In this document: piece by piece, positions 45,317-57,479 of the stretch
Layout: every line of letters begins with the position of its first letter
Numbering within the stretch: position 1 is the stretch's first letter
Assembly: GCF_003945595.2 (NCBI RefSeq)
Contig: NW_024104420.1
Span: 235,362 to 299,361 of the forward strand
Reading direction: 5' to 3'
DNA: 64,000 nucleotides
Source of the DNA: Pipra filicauda
Taxonomy: Eukaryota; Chordata; Aves; Passeriformes; Pipridae
The notes under the pieces: generated by a model
Told to the model about the DNA's origin: nothing
The model's database searches: none
Seen by the model: the letters and a program-made list of their open reading frames with translations, nothing else
Program-made: the position numbers and the translations under genes

Positions 45317-45517
45317 GTTTTGCACACACTGCATGATAACCCAACCATAAAATAAATATCTCTCCTGCTTTAGAAAATTAAGTTTGAAAAATGGTTTACA
45401 ATTATTATGGCAAGGATTTTTGCACACAATTGTGTAATATCCCAGCCATAAAATAAATATCTCTCCTGCTTTAGAAAATTAAGTTTGAAAAATGATTTAC
45501 AATTATTATGGCAAGGA
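45317..45517. repeat. 101-bp local tandem duplication
   Basis: Two adjacent copies, about 45317-45416 and 45417-45517. The 3' 75 bases, starting CCATAAAATAAATATCTCTC, are nearly identical; the first 25 bases have diverged. Confidence 0.93.
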
Positions 45518-46129
45518 CGTGGTATTAATGCAGAAATAGAACTGCATTCTCTCTGTGTGTTCATCTAAAAATAAGGCAACATTCCATTCCCTGCAATAAA
45601 ATGCAGGAACTTTCCGCTAGGAAAGGATAGAACCCAAAAATAAAAGGCTGAAACCCAAGAATTTGATTTTTCTTTATAAAGATTAATGTCATAAATCAGC
45701 ACAGTCACCAGGGCACGTCACAGGTCTCCTGTTTCACGTGGAGCTGACGCCGATGTGAGGTGGAGCTGAGCGCAGGCTGAGCGTGCTCTTGCTGTGGAAG
45801 AGATGTGTGCAAGCTCAAAAATCAACCAAAAAAAAAAGTTAAAAAAATAGTAAATCACCACGAGGAACCTTTTTCCTAATAGTGGAAGAAAACCGAAGAA
45901 GAGAGCAGGTTTGATAAGGTTATTGTCGCGCTGCTGTCCGGGCAAGAAATGCTCCCTCGCAAGTGGGGGTCGCTGTGTTTATTTGGCTTGTGCTAAATTC
46001 TGAAAATCCTCGAGGCTTCAGGCAGCGAGTGTTCAACCAGAGGCTAAAAAAAATCCCAAGGTTCGGGCTTAACGGTGACCTCAACTCACTCTCACCCTTT
46101 TCACAGGGGCTCGTGCAACCTGTGCTCGA

Positions 46130-46205
46130 CTCGGTGTTGGGTCAAAGGCTGGACTCGGTGATCTCAGGGGGCTTTTCCAACCCGGTTCGCTCTGTGATTC
46201 TGTGA
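46130..46205 (+). mobile_element. CR1 3' terminus, sense
   Basis: It contains GGCTGGACTCGGTGATCTCA and ends TCGCTCTGTGATTCTGTGAC. Further 5' similarity to about 46030 is weak. Confidence 0.78.
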
Positions 46206-46329
46206 CTGCCTGCACGTGGCTGGAAAACCCAACCAGGTCCGAACTGACGGGGAAGATGGGCAGCAAAAAACACAAGGGGAGAGCCTGGATTAAAAGTATG
46301 GATGCGGGATTTACGGCTGTGGGATTCTC

Positions 46330-46810
46330 TTGAGATCCGACGAGCATCAGCAGGAGGCATCACCGAAGGGCAGCACCGGCTCTTTAAGCAAGAACCGGTG
46401 GATGCCGCGGGGGAAATACCCAGGCTTTTTATATTGATTTTTACAATTTCAATGATCTTTTTAATAGTTTTCCCCACGCTTGCTGCCGAAGCCCCAGGCA
46501 GGCAGCCGCTCTCCGAGCCGGCCCCTCATCTGGGCGGCAGCTCCTCGGCATCCCCGACCCGCCGCCCTTGAAAGGCGCTGCCGGGAGAGCTCCGACTTCC
46601 TCCGCAAGCCTTTGTGCGCTCCGGCGAGCCCATAAATCAGCCCCCTCACGCTGTGCGACCTCCTGACACGAGCAGCAGACAGGAAGGTGGGGAGTGCGAA
46701 CGACAGCCCCGCTCAGCAGGGCCCCGCCGGCGACGGGGCTGCGCTGCCAGCACCCGACACAGAACCGGCGTTGCCCTCCCCGGGGATTATCTGCCCGTGG
46801 CAGGGCGCTG
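46330..46810. promoter_or_regulatory. CpG-rich candidate distal element
   Basis: A CpG-dense block in an otherwise CpG-poor desert, with an AT-rich core (46430-46475) between GC-rich shoulders. It could be an enhancer or an unannotated non-coding RNA promoter. Confidence 0.32.
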
Positions 46811-46855
46811 GGATGGACGATCTTTAGGTTCCCTTCCAGCCCAAAGCACTCTTTG
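46795..46855 (+). mobile_element. Possible CR1 remnant
   Basis: GGGATGGACGATCTTTAGGT and CCCTTCCAGCCCAAAGCACT resemble the CR1 terminus; it is short and diverged. Confidence 0.5.
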
Positions 46856-47989
46856 ACTATTAAATCCTTCTTCTTATATAAAGGTTTTTAATTTCACAGT
46901 CGCTGCTCCCGAGGCCGCTTGTAATTCGTGTTGGTTTTCTTGCCCTCCGGCTGGCAGTGGATGGAGAATTCATTGGGAGGGACACTGGATGATCTGCAAG
47001 GCTGAGAGCAACGTTGGGGTTCTGTTGCTACTCCAAATACTTGGAATTTTGCCTCTTTTCCTTTTAAAACCACATCGCTTTCACCTCTGGTGCAGTCCCC
47101 TCCATGTCTCCTCCTGGGCACCCAGGCTTGCAAGCTATTTCTCAGCAAATTTTGGGCTGAAAGGAAGGCAGGACAAGGAGAAGAAATTAATAAACTCTTC
47201 TTTAAAGAACCAATGCCTATGGAAAACCTGCTCCATGTCCTGCAATGTCACGGTGGGATTGCCTTCAGCTGAACCACTCGCTGCAATTGCGGTGTTCAGA
47301 TTGCTCAGAAAAGTGTCAGCAAAACAAACCTCAGTTTCTCAGTGGCTCTGTTTATGCTTTGGCTCCACTGCCACTGGGCAACTACGGGTAAAATATCCCC
47401 TTTTTTTTGGTAAATGGGAGGAAGTCCTGCACTTAAAACCAGTATAGCCCTACCTGTGAGTGGGGTGTGAGCTGGGATGGATGTGCATATTTATGTTTAG
47501 CTCCTATTTCCAGCAAAACTCCCGTGGGAGGATTCATTCTACCTGTTGGAAATGGTTTGTCACCGTTATCCACCTCTGAGTTTTCCCAGTAAACACGTGT
47601 CCGGGCAGCAGAGGTTCAGCCTTATGAGCAGCATCCTCATCCCATGGGGATGTGGGACTTCCCTTGCCCTGGGCGTGGGGAATAGGCACCGTTTGGGTGT
47701 GGATGTCCCCCAAGCACAGCTCCAGGTGGTGCTTGTCCCCACACCAGTGCCCGGTGCTTGCCTTTCCCGCTCGGACGTTAATGGGATAACGCTGGCCAAG
47801 GGCTTTGAAGACGGAGAGGAGAGCCTGGACAAACAGGGGCAGATAAACAGAGCGCTTCATCTTCCGAGCCACGAGTGCTTCCAATTATTTTTCCCAGTGT
47901 CTCCACGTACTGGAGAAGACGCAGGTCACCGCTGAGCTTTCCTTCACCCCCTCCATCCCAAAACAGCCCATTTGATCCGTCCCCGCAGG

Positions 47990-48290
47990 ACGCTGCTGGG
48001 AGCACACACTGAAGCACCCCCGGCTTAATTGAACAGCCATTAACCTAAGTAAAACTATAACCCGCTGAGTAAACATTTCCCTATTGTTTCTAGGGATTAC
48101 AGTGCTGGGAAGTCATTAATAACCTGGAAGTACATTCCATTTATCTTTGTTTATTAGCTGCTTTTGTCAGACGCGAGGATCGTCCCCCCGCTATTGAAGT
48201 ATCACACTCTGACATTAGCCCCAGCTACAGCCCCTGTAAAGTCAACAATCTGATTTGGTCATTAATCTCACACTTCAAAAGGGGAGGCAG
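47990..48290. promoter_or_regulatory. Candidate distal enhancer
   Basis: Repeat-free, with CTTAATTGAACAGCCATTAA, GTCATTAATAACC and ATCTTTGTTTATTAG (TCF-like CTTTGTT at 48145). Several clustered TAAT cores. Confidence 0.35.
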
Positions 48291-50009
48291 GAGATTGAGT
48301 AGGAAGATCTCACATCTGCTCTTCCACTTGCCGGTTTGCACGGTCTGACTCCAGATAATAGCTCGGTCTGGCATCCTCCTCCACTGCCTGACCCCGCCAG
48401 GAACCCCAAAAACCCTTTAGGAACTCATTTCAACCCTCATTTTCACTTCCAGCCGAAGGGGATGTGGGGCCTGCAGGAGCCCTGTACCCCGCAGAACAGG
48501 AGCTGGGGATGTTCCACGTAACCACCCCCAGCACGTCCAGAAACTACAATTAGGTGTCCAAATCCCATCCCTGCTCTCTGAGTGTAAAGCTGCTTCCATG
48601 GATACATCCAGCTCATTTTTGAGATAAAGGCAACACACTTTGCTGCAAATTTCAGCGCTCTGGTGGGTCCACCAGTGAGTCTGTGGCTTCAGAGGAAGCT
48701 CTGACTCACTGCAGGAGCTGGGGCAAGGGAGGACCTCAGCAGTGAAGGTCCATCACCACAAAGGCTCACAATAAGCATCACCTCCTCCAACTTACCATGG
48801 AGCCATTCCTTCCTCCCTTATCCACCCTTTTGGACAAATCAGAATTAGAAAGTCCACTGGACTTGCTGGAGGAACAGTTTGGCATGATGGAAATGGGGCA
48901 GCGAAATGCTTAACCCCCTCATTATTCTGGAAGGGTGACTTTTAAACCACCGTTAAAATAACATCTTCTTTACTAATAACATTTCTTTTCACTACTGTCA
49001 CACATCCAGGACAGGATAACTCCTGTCCTGCAGCGAGTGGAGCAGAAGCCCATGAGTGAAACGTTCCCTGTGGTTAAAGGAGTGGCACACTTGAGCCATC
49101 AGAGCCAAACCAAATCCAGCACTGTTTTTTCTGGGCAGGGTTTGCTGCTGGTGCCACAAGCACTTGCTTTCAAATCATTTCTTCAAACCACGAATGACAA
49201 AACTTTGCCCCCTCCCCCGTGTACAGGACCCACCTTCCCCTTGCCCTGGGAGAGTCATTGACTGCTCTTCTGTGGGTCAGAGCATCTCACAGCATAAAAG
49301 AGAAGCTTCATTAAAAGGGAAAGTTCTGGTAAACTTCATTAAAATTTCAGGGAGCTTCATTTAAATCCTGGTTTCACCAGGGTATTATTGTTTCTCGTTC
49401 TCCTCTGTGGGTAAAAAGGAAGATGCCAACTCTCCTCTTTGAGAGAAAGACAAGTATCAGCTACAGGGACACTTTTGTCCTCTTTCCACATTAAAGAGAA
49501 GATTAATTTATTTGATTTTATGCTACCCAGCCCTCCAGGAGATGTGATGTGGGGCTGGATGGGTGGGGGAGATCTCTCCTCCTCCCTTTCCTCCTGTTCA
49601 TGCCCTTGCCCAGCTCGCCTGGATGCTCTCCTGATTTTGGAGATTAGGTCCAAACCCCTCCAGGCAAGGAGGAACTTCAGTGTGCATCTCCCACATCCTA
49701 AATGGATGCTTTAATCACCGTGATATTGCATAAGGAGAGGGAGGGAGAGGGAAGATAGGACCTTTTATTTTGGTTACGTGAAGAAAAGGCATTAGGGCAA
49801 AACCCAGCAGCAGTTTCAAGACCTCCTGAGCCCTCCAGGGTGATGAAACCTGTGTGAAAAGGCATCCTGATTTCTCCGAGCCTTGACTGGGCTGGTCTGT
49901 GCAACATTTTCTGACTGGCTTATGTGAGTCTTCATCTTCTCCAGATGCCCCTGTTTCGTGTCTGTTTGAGGTGGCTGGTTGAGGCAGACTCAGCTCCTCT
50001 AACACCCCT

Positions 50010-50148
50010 GTGTCCAAGGCCAGGTTGGACGGGGCTTGGAGCAACCTGGGCTAGTGGAAGGTGTCCCTGTCCATGGCAGGGGGTGGGACTGGATGAGCTT
50101 TAAGGTCCCTTCCAACCCAAGCCATTCTGGGATCCTGTGATTCTGTGG
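50010..50148 (+). mobile_element. CR1 3' end, sense
   Basis: From GTCCAAGGCCAGGTTGGACG to ATTCTGGGATCCTGTGATTC. Confidence 0.9.
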
Positions 50149-50229
50149 TCATCATATAATTTTAAATATAAATATAAACAATTCTATTACATAGATAACA
50201 CATAGAAACACATATCTAACGTGCCACAT

Positions 50230-50500
50230 AATATACATGATTTCTGATGCCACTTTTCGCTTGTGCTGAAGATGTTGCACGAGAGGGAGGCAGTGCTTGC
50301 CCGTAGTGCTCATGGCCATGTGCTCCATTGCATGTCAAAGGCGACATTGAAGTAGCATTTGGATTCCAGTTATCTAATCTTTTTGTGTAACACGCTCTGA
50401 ATGTTTCAGACCTGCCCTTCCCATCTTCATGGCACTCGCTCTGGGCTCGGTCTGTCGTGCAAGGACAAAGCCAGTCAATGGCATTTCCAGGAAGATAATA
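50230..50500. promoter_or_regulatory. Candidate distal element
   Basis: Repeat-free block after a CR1, with no open frame of note and an enhancer-like base mix. Composition-based. Confidence 0.25.
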
Positions 50501-50689
50501 TCACGGAAAATAATATAGTTTAATATCAAATAGCCTTCAAAATTATAAATGCACGCAACACAATGTATTTGCGACCCTAAGCCTTGGGAGGATATTACCT
50601 CTTTTTCTTTGTAAACTCACGTGGGCAGGGGAAAAAAATACAATTGCTGTGGGTCATCTCCGTCCTGTAAGAGAAAACATTCCCCCTCC

Positions 50690-51260
50690 CAGATGATTTC
50701 TTTGGGGGAACGACCACGGGCAGGCACCCCGACCTCCACGGGGGTAGTTTAACCATTTGCTCCGCAAGCGGGGGAAGACGCGGTGCCTAATCCCTGCCGG
50801 TAGGTAACGGCAGCAAGAAAGGAAAGCGAAAGCTTTGATCTCGGCGAGGTGCTAATTTGCGAGCTCTGGGGGTTGTTAGGGCCTTAGGAAGCCAGGCCCG
50901 GCACAGCCTACAAGCCCAGCTTATCTGGCCCGGCATTAATGAGGCATCGCTATCTCCGCGCCCGGGGTGTCAGCGAGCGCATCAGAGGGGACACCTCGAG
51001 CCCTCGGGTTTGTCTGGGCGCTGACAGGAACAGTGGGTGACACCGAGCCGGGGCAGGCACTTCAAAGGTCCAGGGCCTGAAGTCTTGCACCGAAGACAAA
51101 CAACCTTTGCAGCCGGGGCCGGGACAAAGAGCCGGGCGGGGAGGGCAGCCGGGAGATGAAAGGCTCGTCCCCTCGGCCGTGCCAGCCGAGCCGGCCTTCC
51201 TCGAACGGGGACACCGGTTCTAAGGGCAGCTTTCATCTCGGGCCTCCTGAAGGCAAGGGT
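50690..51260. promoter_or_regulatory. CpG-rich candidate distal element with TCF site
   Basis: Dense CpG over about 550 bp, a CTTTGATC TCF/LEF match at 50833-50840, TTATCTGG (GATA-like) and GCATTAATGAGG. This is the most CpG-rich block outside DKK1. Confidence 0.38.
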
Positions 51261-52361
51261 GCTCTAAAAAGGAGGAAGGAGAGGGTTGGAAGGGGATGGA
51301 GCCCGGAGAATCACCTGCTGCTCGGGCAAAGGCAACACCCGGGCGAAGGGATGGCCCCTTGATGTTGTCCTGGGGGATAAAACACAGCCTCTGTCTCCAA
51401 AGGATGGATGAGATGTGCTACACGGTGGGGCCAAGGAAAAGAAAAATAGGAGAAGCAATTTGCCCAACATCTCTGTTTTTCCACATCTCAGTTTCTCCAG
51501 TAGAAGCTGTTTCCTCTCCTACACACATCACTCCTTCTAACCCCAAAGACCTCTCCAGTTGCAACCACTGCTACTAAACCTTGAAAGATGACTAAATCTT
51601 GAAACACGACTAAATCTTGAAAGACTGAACCTAAAAACTGTGTGGGAGCATTCAATATTTTCACTTTTAAATAAATGAGATGTTTGATTAAGAGGTAGTG
51701 AAGTATTACTTTCATGGTGAGGGAAAATGCTGATCCTTGAGGGTAGGATTAATGTTTGGATAAGTGAGCTTAACACCTATGGTTTGTCTCCCTGATGTGA
51801 TTTTAATTAATTGACATTTAAATAGAAAAAAAAAAAGACATGAAAATCGCTTAAAAATAACTATAACCCATTTTTCACCTTTATTGTATTGAGAACAAAT
51901 GTAAGAACCAACAGAACCACTCCTGGTTGCACCTTTTCAACCCCTGAATAGTATCAATCTGAATAAATTTCTGCATAACATCCCCAGGCTATTTTTAAGA
52001 AGTCACCTGGCATCTAAATTTAGTTGCTCCTGAAATTGGGGAGCCGGGCAGATAAACCAGTCTGCTTGCCACTCAAAGATTTCTCCAGCTCAACCCCGAG
52101 GTTTTTCCCTTCAGTGCCAGTCACTGCATTATCACCCCACACCATCTGATTGCGACACGCTGGGAGTGGGAGAAGCAACACGATGGATGTCACACTTTCC
52201 AAAGGTGCCAGATAAGGTGCCGAGCTGGTGGCAGGTGTGGGTGGCCCCTGAAGCCACCTCAATGCCAGGTTGGGTCGGAAGGAGCACCTCTGCCCTCTTC
52301 TGGGACAGCCACAGCCTAACTTGACCTCCACAGGAATTTACAACCCCTTGGACACACAGCA

Positions 52362-52545
52362 TCACTCACAGAATCACGGGATTATCAGGGTTGGAAGAGA
52401 CCTTTAAGATCATCCACTGTAACCCCTAAGCCACATCACCTTGTGCCAGATCCAGACACCTCTTAACCACCTCCAGGGGTGCTGACTCCACCACCTCCCT
52501 GGGCAGCCCATTCCAATGCCTGACCACCCAAACTGTTCCACAAAA
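52362..52545 (-). mobile_element. CR1 3' end, older subfamily
   Basis: CAGAATCACGGGATTATCAG, then CAGGGTTGGAAGAGACCTTT and ACCTCCCTGGGCAGCCCATT. Confidence 0.82.
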
Positions 52546-53823
52546 TCCACACCGGTAGCAGCCCAGAAGCTCAGAAGATGCATAAATTAGATCGTGCAGC
52601 TCCTGCACCAAACCTGTGCAGGACACAGGAGACCTCAGTGCGGCTCTGGGACTCGGTGCCTTTATTGAGGGGCTCGGGGTGAATTCCAAGAAGGGGCACG
52701 TGGCAGTTTGGAAACCCCTCTGAAGCAAGCACATCCTCCCTTTTGGTGGAGACCAAGCTCATCGTCGCTCCACGCGCGTCTCGCTCCCGCTCGCTTGTGG
52801 TCCAGGCTTGCTTCTCTTATTCTTTTTGGCTGCCTTTCATTTGTGGCCTTCCAGTAACCACTAGTTGCAGGCCTGCTGGGCTCAGCCCCCTTTACAGAAG
52901 CTGTTCCCTGCAACCACAACCATTTCAGAAAAATCAGGATGTGATGGAATATTTACCCTTTGATTGTTTAACAACATCTGAGAATTCGAGCAATTCCCGT
53001 AAGACCCCGAGGAATGCGGAGCCAGAGGAGGAAAAGCCGTGCCAGAACCAGCTCCTTTTCATTTCTTTTGGACTGTGGAAACTGGAGCCAAGGAAAAGCT
53101 GGGATCACGAAGCGTACGGTGGTTTTAATTAGCTGCAAGCTGGAATGTGGGGGCTGATTGCATTTGTTTAATGACGAATAAATATGGAATGGTGTGGGTG
53201 GGTGCACAAGATGATACTTAAACCTGTAATGCACAGAGAATAGGAGGAATGTCTCTGCAGCACCCCAGAGTGTTCACATCACGGATGGAACCCTCTGTGC
53301 CCTTCCCAAGGGACATTTCTTTGTGGAGGGCTTGGGACGGGCTCTTTGGGTCCTTATCAAATGTGCCAGGGAAGGAGATGTTTTTTGGAAGACAGCACTG
53401 GCCATGGCTGTGCACTTGCAGAGGAGATGGCACAGGGCTGGGATCCCACTCAGGGCATGGGACAAGCTGGGCAAAAGACCTCAATGAAAGAAACTGGTCC
53501 AGGGAACACCCGCCTTCCGTATCCCAACCCCTCCCTGCTGGTCAGTACAAGGCTTTTAGCTCAAATGACCAAAGATCATGAAGATTTGATTGATTTTTGA
53601 TTCCCAAACTAGCAGGAGCAGCACAGGGTCACTGGGCTAAGCCAACCACTCGTGTCTCGCCGTCGCTGCAGAGGAGGGCAAAAACCCAGAGGCAAAGGGG
53701 GGGAACAGCTCCTGGACTCTGCAGACAGCATTAGACATCTGGGGGCAATACACATATATTTACATATAGATGTGGTGTAATAAACAATAATCAAACCTCC
53801 TTTGAACTGTCCCAGGGGAGCCT

Positions 53824-53847
53824 TCCCTCCCTCCCTCCCTCCCTCCT
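53824..53847. repeat. (TCCC)n microsatellite
   Basis: About six units of TCCC. Confidence 0.9.
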
Positions 53848-54355
53848 GTCCGGAGTCCAGGTTGGGAACAGGTTACACTCCTTGCCCCCAGCGCCACTGC
53901 AGACCACCAAAGAGATTGGATAATTGCTTGGTTTAACAACATTTTCCAGCTGGGATTCTGCCCGAGTGTTTGAGGTTCTGGTGGCGGCCATGGCTGCTTT
54001 TTGTGTGATTGCACTTCATCTCGTGGGGGATTGGCCAAAGGGGGGATACACCTGAGGCTGAGTCCTGCGCCCCGGGATTTCAGCAGCAGCAGCAAGAGGC
54101 ACTTTGCTGGTCACGCTGTCCTCTCTGCCCCTCTTCCCTGGCCTTGTCAAGTCTTCCTAAATCATCTTCAAGCCCTTTGGACACACCAGTGGGGAGGTAG
54201 GGTTTTGCCTCCCTTGATTGTGAGCCTCCTCCAAAGTGTTCCTGGTACAACTCTGGCTCGTGCAGCCATGACAGAGAGCCATGGAAATATGATGGAAAAC
54301 ATGTTATGTTGAAATTGAAATACAAAAGCACTTTGAACTGTAATAAAATTTGTCA

Positions 54356-54785
54356 GAGTGTGTCCAGAGAAGGACAGTGATGCTGAGGAAGGGTCTGGAG
54401 CACCAGGAGTGGCTGAGGGAGATGGGGGAGCTCAGCCTGGAGAAAAGGAGGCTCAGGGGGGACCTTCTGGCTCTGTAACAGGAGGTCTTAGCAAGGTGGG
54501 GATCAGCCTCTTCTCCCAGGTAACAAGTGATAGGATGAGAGGAAAGAGCCTCAAGCTGTGCCAAAGGAGGTTTAGACTGGATATTAGGGAAAATTTCTTA
54601 GCCAAAAGGATTGTCAAGCACTGGAACAGGCTGCCCAGGGCAATGGTGGAGTCCCCCTCCCTGGAAGTGTTGGAGAGGTGTATGGATGGAGCACTTGGGG
54701 ATGTGGTTTAGTGGTGACCATGGTGGTGCTGGGGTAACAGCTGGACCTGATGATCTTGGAGGGCTCTTCCAACCTCAGGGATTCT
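54356..54785 (+). mobile_element. CR1 LINE, sense, about 430 bp
   Basis: It includes the upstream block GAGAAGGACAGTGATGCTGA, then GGAGCTCAGCCTGGAGAAAA and a 3' end with CTCTTCCAACCTCAGGGATT. A 117-residue open frame inside it is not an intact reverse transcriptase. Confidence 0.9.
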
Positions 54786-55737
54786 CATTTTGCAGACACC
54801 AAGGCACGCCAGGTTTAAGCAGGTTTCTAAAGTGATGTGATGGTTACTGATTCAGTGTTCTTTTACCCTCCTTAGGACACACCTACAGTCTGCATAAAAT
54901 AGATTGGACCTCAAATCTTACCTCTCTCTTCCCGTCCCAGCCTGTTTTATCCCGAAATCTGTGGCAAAGCCCATCTCCAGCAACTGCCACCTGTGTGACC
55001 AGGAATGGTGTACACTCCCTGCCCGTGCTTGGTGCTGTCAGCAGCACAGGGAACTGTAGGCTGGAACACTGGACAGGCCCTGGAAACTGCAAACCACGGC
55101 CTTGCCTCAGCCTTGGGAAGGGGTGACTCCATGGATTTTGGTCACTGTCGCACATCAAGGAGGTGAGAGCAGCCAAAGGCCCCATCTTGCTTGAAGATGT
55201 AACAACTGGCCTCGTCCCCTCAGCATCACTTCCCTCTCTCACTGTGCCACTCTTGACTGATATAAAGTCCCAGCTTGCAGCCCCTGCCGTGGGGAGCTGA
55301 TCCTTTATTACCCTTTTCCTTTCTGGCGCAGCAGCCAAGAACGAGACGGAGTGGAGTCCACCGCTAAGGGTCTCTCTGGAAACTCGAGCATCTGGTGTTG
55401 CATCTTGTGGCATCCTTTCAAAAGAGCAGCCAGGCAGCTGCCGAGCACATGTGGGAAGGGAAAGCGCCGCCCGCTCGTTAGAGCGACGCTGCGACGGGAG
55501 CGTTCACTCTCGGCAGCTCCGCCGGCACTGGGGGCGGCTTCCTGTGCCCTCCGAGCTCTGGGATCCCAGGGCACACACAGGAGGCAGCTCCCACACCGGT
55601 GGTGAATGTCAGGCCTCAGCCTGAGGGGGTCATTTTATTCCCGTGAGAGCACAGTGGTTTAGAAAGTCGCTGAAAGATGGGTTTGGGGGTTGTGCCCCAA
55701 GGAGTTCAAGTGGGAGGTCATAGAGCTGTAGAGCTGT

Positions 55738-56052
55738 AGCATGGTTTGGGTTGGAAGGGATCTGAAAGGTCATCTCATTCCAACCCTCCTGCCATGGGCA
55801 GGGACACCTCCCACTAGCCCAGGTTGCTCCAAGCCCCGTCCAACCTGGCCTTGGACACTTCCAGGGATCCAGGGGCAGCCACAGCTTCTCTGGGCAACCT
55901 GTGCCAGGGCCTCCCCACCCTCACAGGGAACAATTCCTTCCCAATATCCCATCTAACCCTGCCTTCTGGCAGCGAGAAGCCCTTTCCCCTTGTCCTTGCA
56001 AAAAGTCCCTCTCCAACTCTCTTTTTGGCCTCCTTCAGGTACTGGAAGGCCA
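55738..56052 (-). mobile_element. CR1 3' end, about 310 bp
   Basis: Antisense copy from TGGTTTGGGTTGGAAGGGAT to GGTACTGGAAGGCCAC. Confidence 0.9.
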
Positions 56053-56805
56053 CAAAAATACTCTCAGATGGTCCCAGAATGTCATGACCAAACTTTTGTA
56101 GCAGATATTCCCTCCTCAGTCTCCTGGGAGATAATTTAACACCTTCTAACATTGTGCTGCCAGTTGGGAGACCTGTACCAGTGCACCTCCATTTGCTAGG
56201 TGGGCACAATACTTTTATTTCTTCAGCCCCTGCGTTTTCTTCTTAGAGCTTGGAACATTTCTCTGGCACGTGAGTATCTAGTTTGGTCCCAGAGCAAAGC
56301 TGGGATCTTCCTGGAGATGAAATTATGATGCAGCATAAAAATACTCTCTTCCTGTCACTGTTGCTGGGGGCTGATTTAGAGCAGGAGGTCATCCCTGTCC
56401 CCTGGAACAGCATCCAAAGGTGCGTCACATCCTTCATCCACTCCCTCCCACACTGGTCTAAATTCAATTCTGTCTCTTGGAGAAGGGCTGGTGTGGAGAA
56501 TTGTGGTGGAAAGGTAAGGTGTGCTTCAGAGGGAGGTTTACATCTGCCAAGAGCTTGAGCTTTGCAGGTCTACCAGGGCTGGGAACACGGCAGTGTGTTC
56601 ACTTTCCTTGGTCATTTTTCCCTGCCTCCTGCTTTCCCTCTTCCCCAGCCCTGGAAGGACAGAGTGTGTGCAGCAGCCAGGGGAGGTGAAGTTCAGGAGG
56701 CAAAAGCTGCCCCAAGGAGAGGATGTTCCCTGCTTTCCTCCCACATGTGTCCACAGGTATCTGTCACTCCGTGGAGTTTATATCCGACTTCCAACTCTGC
56801 ACAAG

Positions 56806-57272
56806 GGCACAGAATCCCAGAATATGCTGAGCTGGAAGGGATCCACAAGGATCACCCAGTCCAATCCTCAGCCCTGCACAGGCACATCCTCCAGAGTCAC
56901 CCCCTGTGCCCCAGAGGATCATCCAAACCCTCCTGGAGCTCTGGCAGCCTTGGGGCTGTGCCCACTGCCCTGGGGAGCCTGGGCAGTGCCAACCAGCCTC
57001 TGGGGGAAGAACCTTTTCCTGAGATCCAACCTGACCCTGCCCTGACACAGCTCCAGCCGTTCCCTGGGTGCTGTCCCTGGTCCCCCCAGAGCAGAGCTCA
57101 GTCCCTGCCCCTCCTCTGCCCCTCCTGAGGAATTTGTAACTGCAGTGAGGTCCCCCCTCAGTCTCCTCTGCTCCAGCTGAACACACCAAGTGCCCTCAGT
57201 GTCCTCACACAGCTTCAAATCAAGGCCCTTCCCCAACCTCGTTGCCCTCAATTGGACACTCTCCAATGGCTC
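56806..57272 (-). mobile_element. CR1 3' end, second subfamily, about 465 bp
   Basis: Antisense copy, the longest of the second subfamily. It extends 5' to CCTCGTTGCCCTCAATTGGA. Confidence 0.9.
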
Positions 57273-57479
57273 CATACTTTATATTGCAGTGGGATGGCTC
57301 AGCTTTGGGGTGATGGAGGAAGCATTGCCTTGGGCTCCTCTCCCTCCTGCGAAGGCAGAGATGGGGCAAAGCCGTGCTTGCCCCGGGGAGGGGGGAAATT
57401 TTGCAGAGCACAGCTCAGCCTGTGCAGCAGCCGCTGCAGGATGTGGGGTTTGCACTGCCAAAAGAAATCAAATAATAAA

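Larger units (their letters stand above)
41001..52000. other. Gene desert downstream of DKK1, middle part
   Basis: No exon recognised. It carries CR1 fragments, a 101-bp tandem duplication at 45317-45517, and several repeat-free blocks with enhancer-like composition, two of them CpG-rich (46330-46810 and 50690-51260). Confidence 0.7.

Noticed and set aside
54358..54711. Open frame of 117 codons resembling a repeated protein
   Set aside because: It lies in the CR1 3' region and is not part of an intact CR1 ORF2. No reverse transcriptase motifs are present in any CR1 copy of this window.
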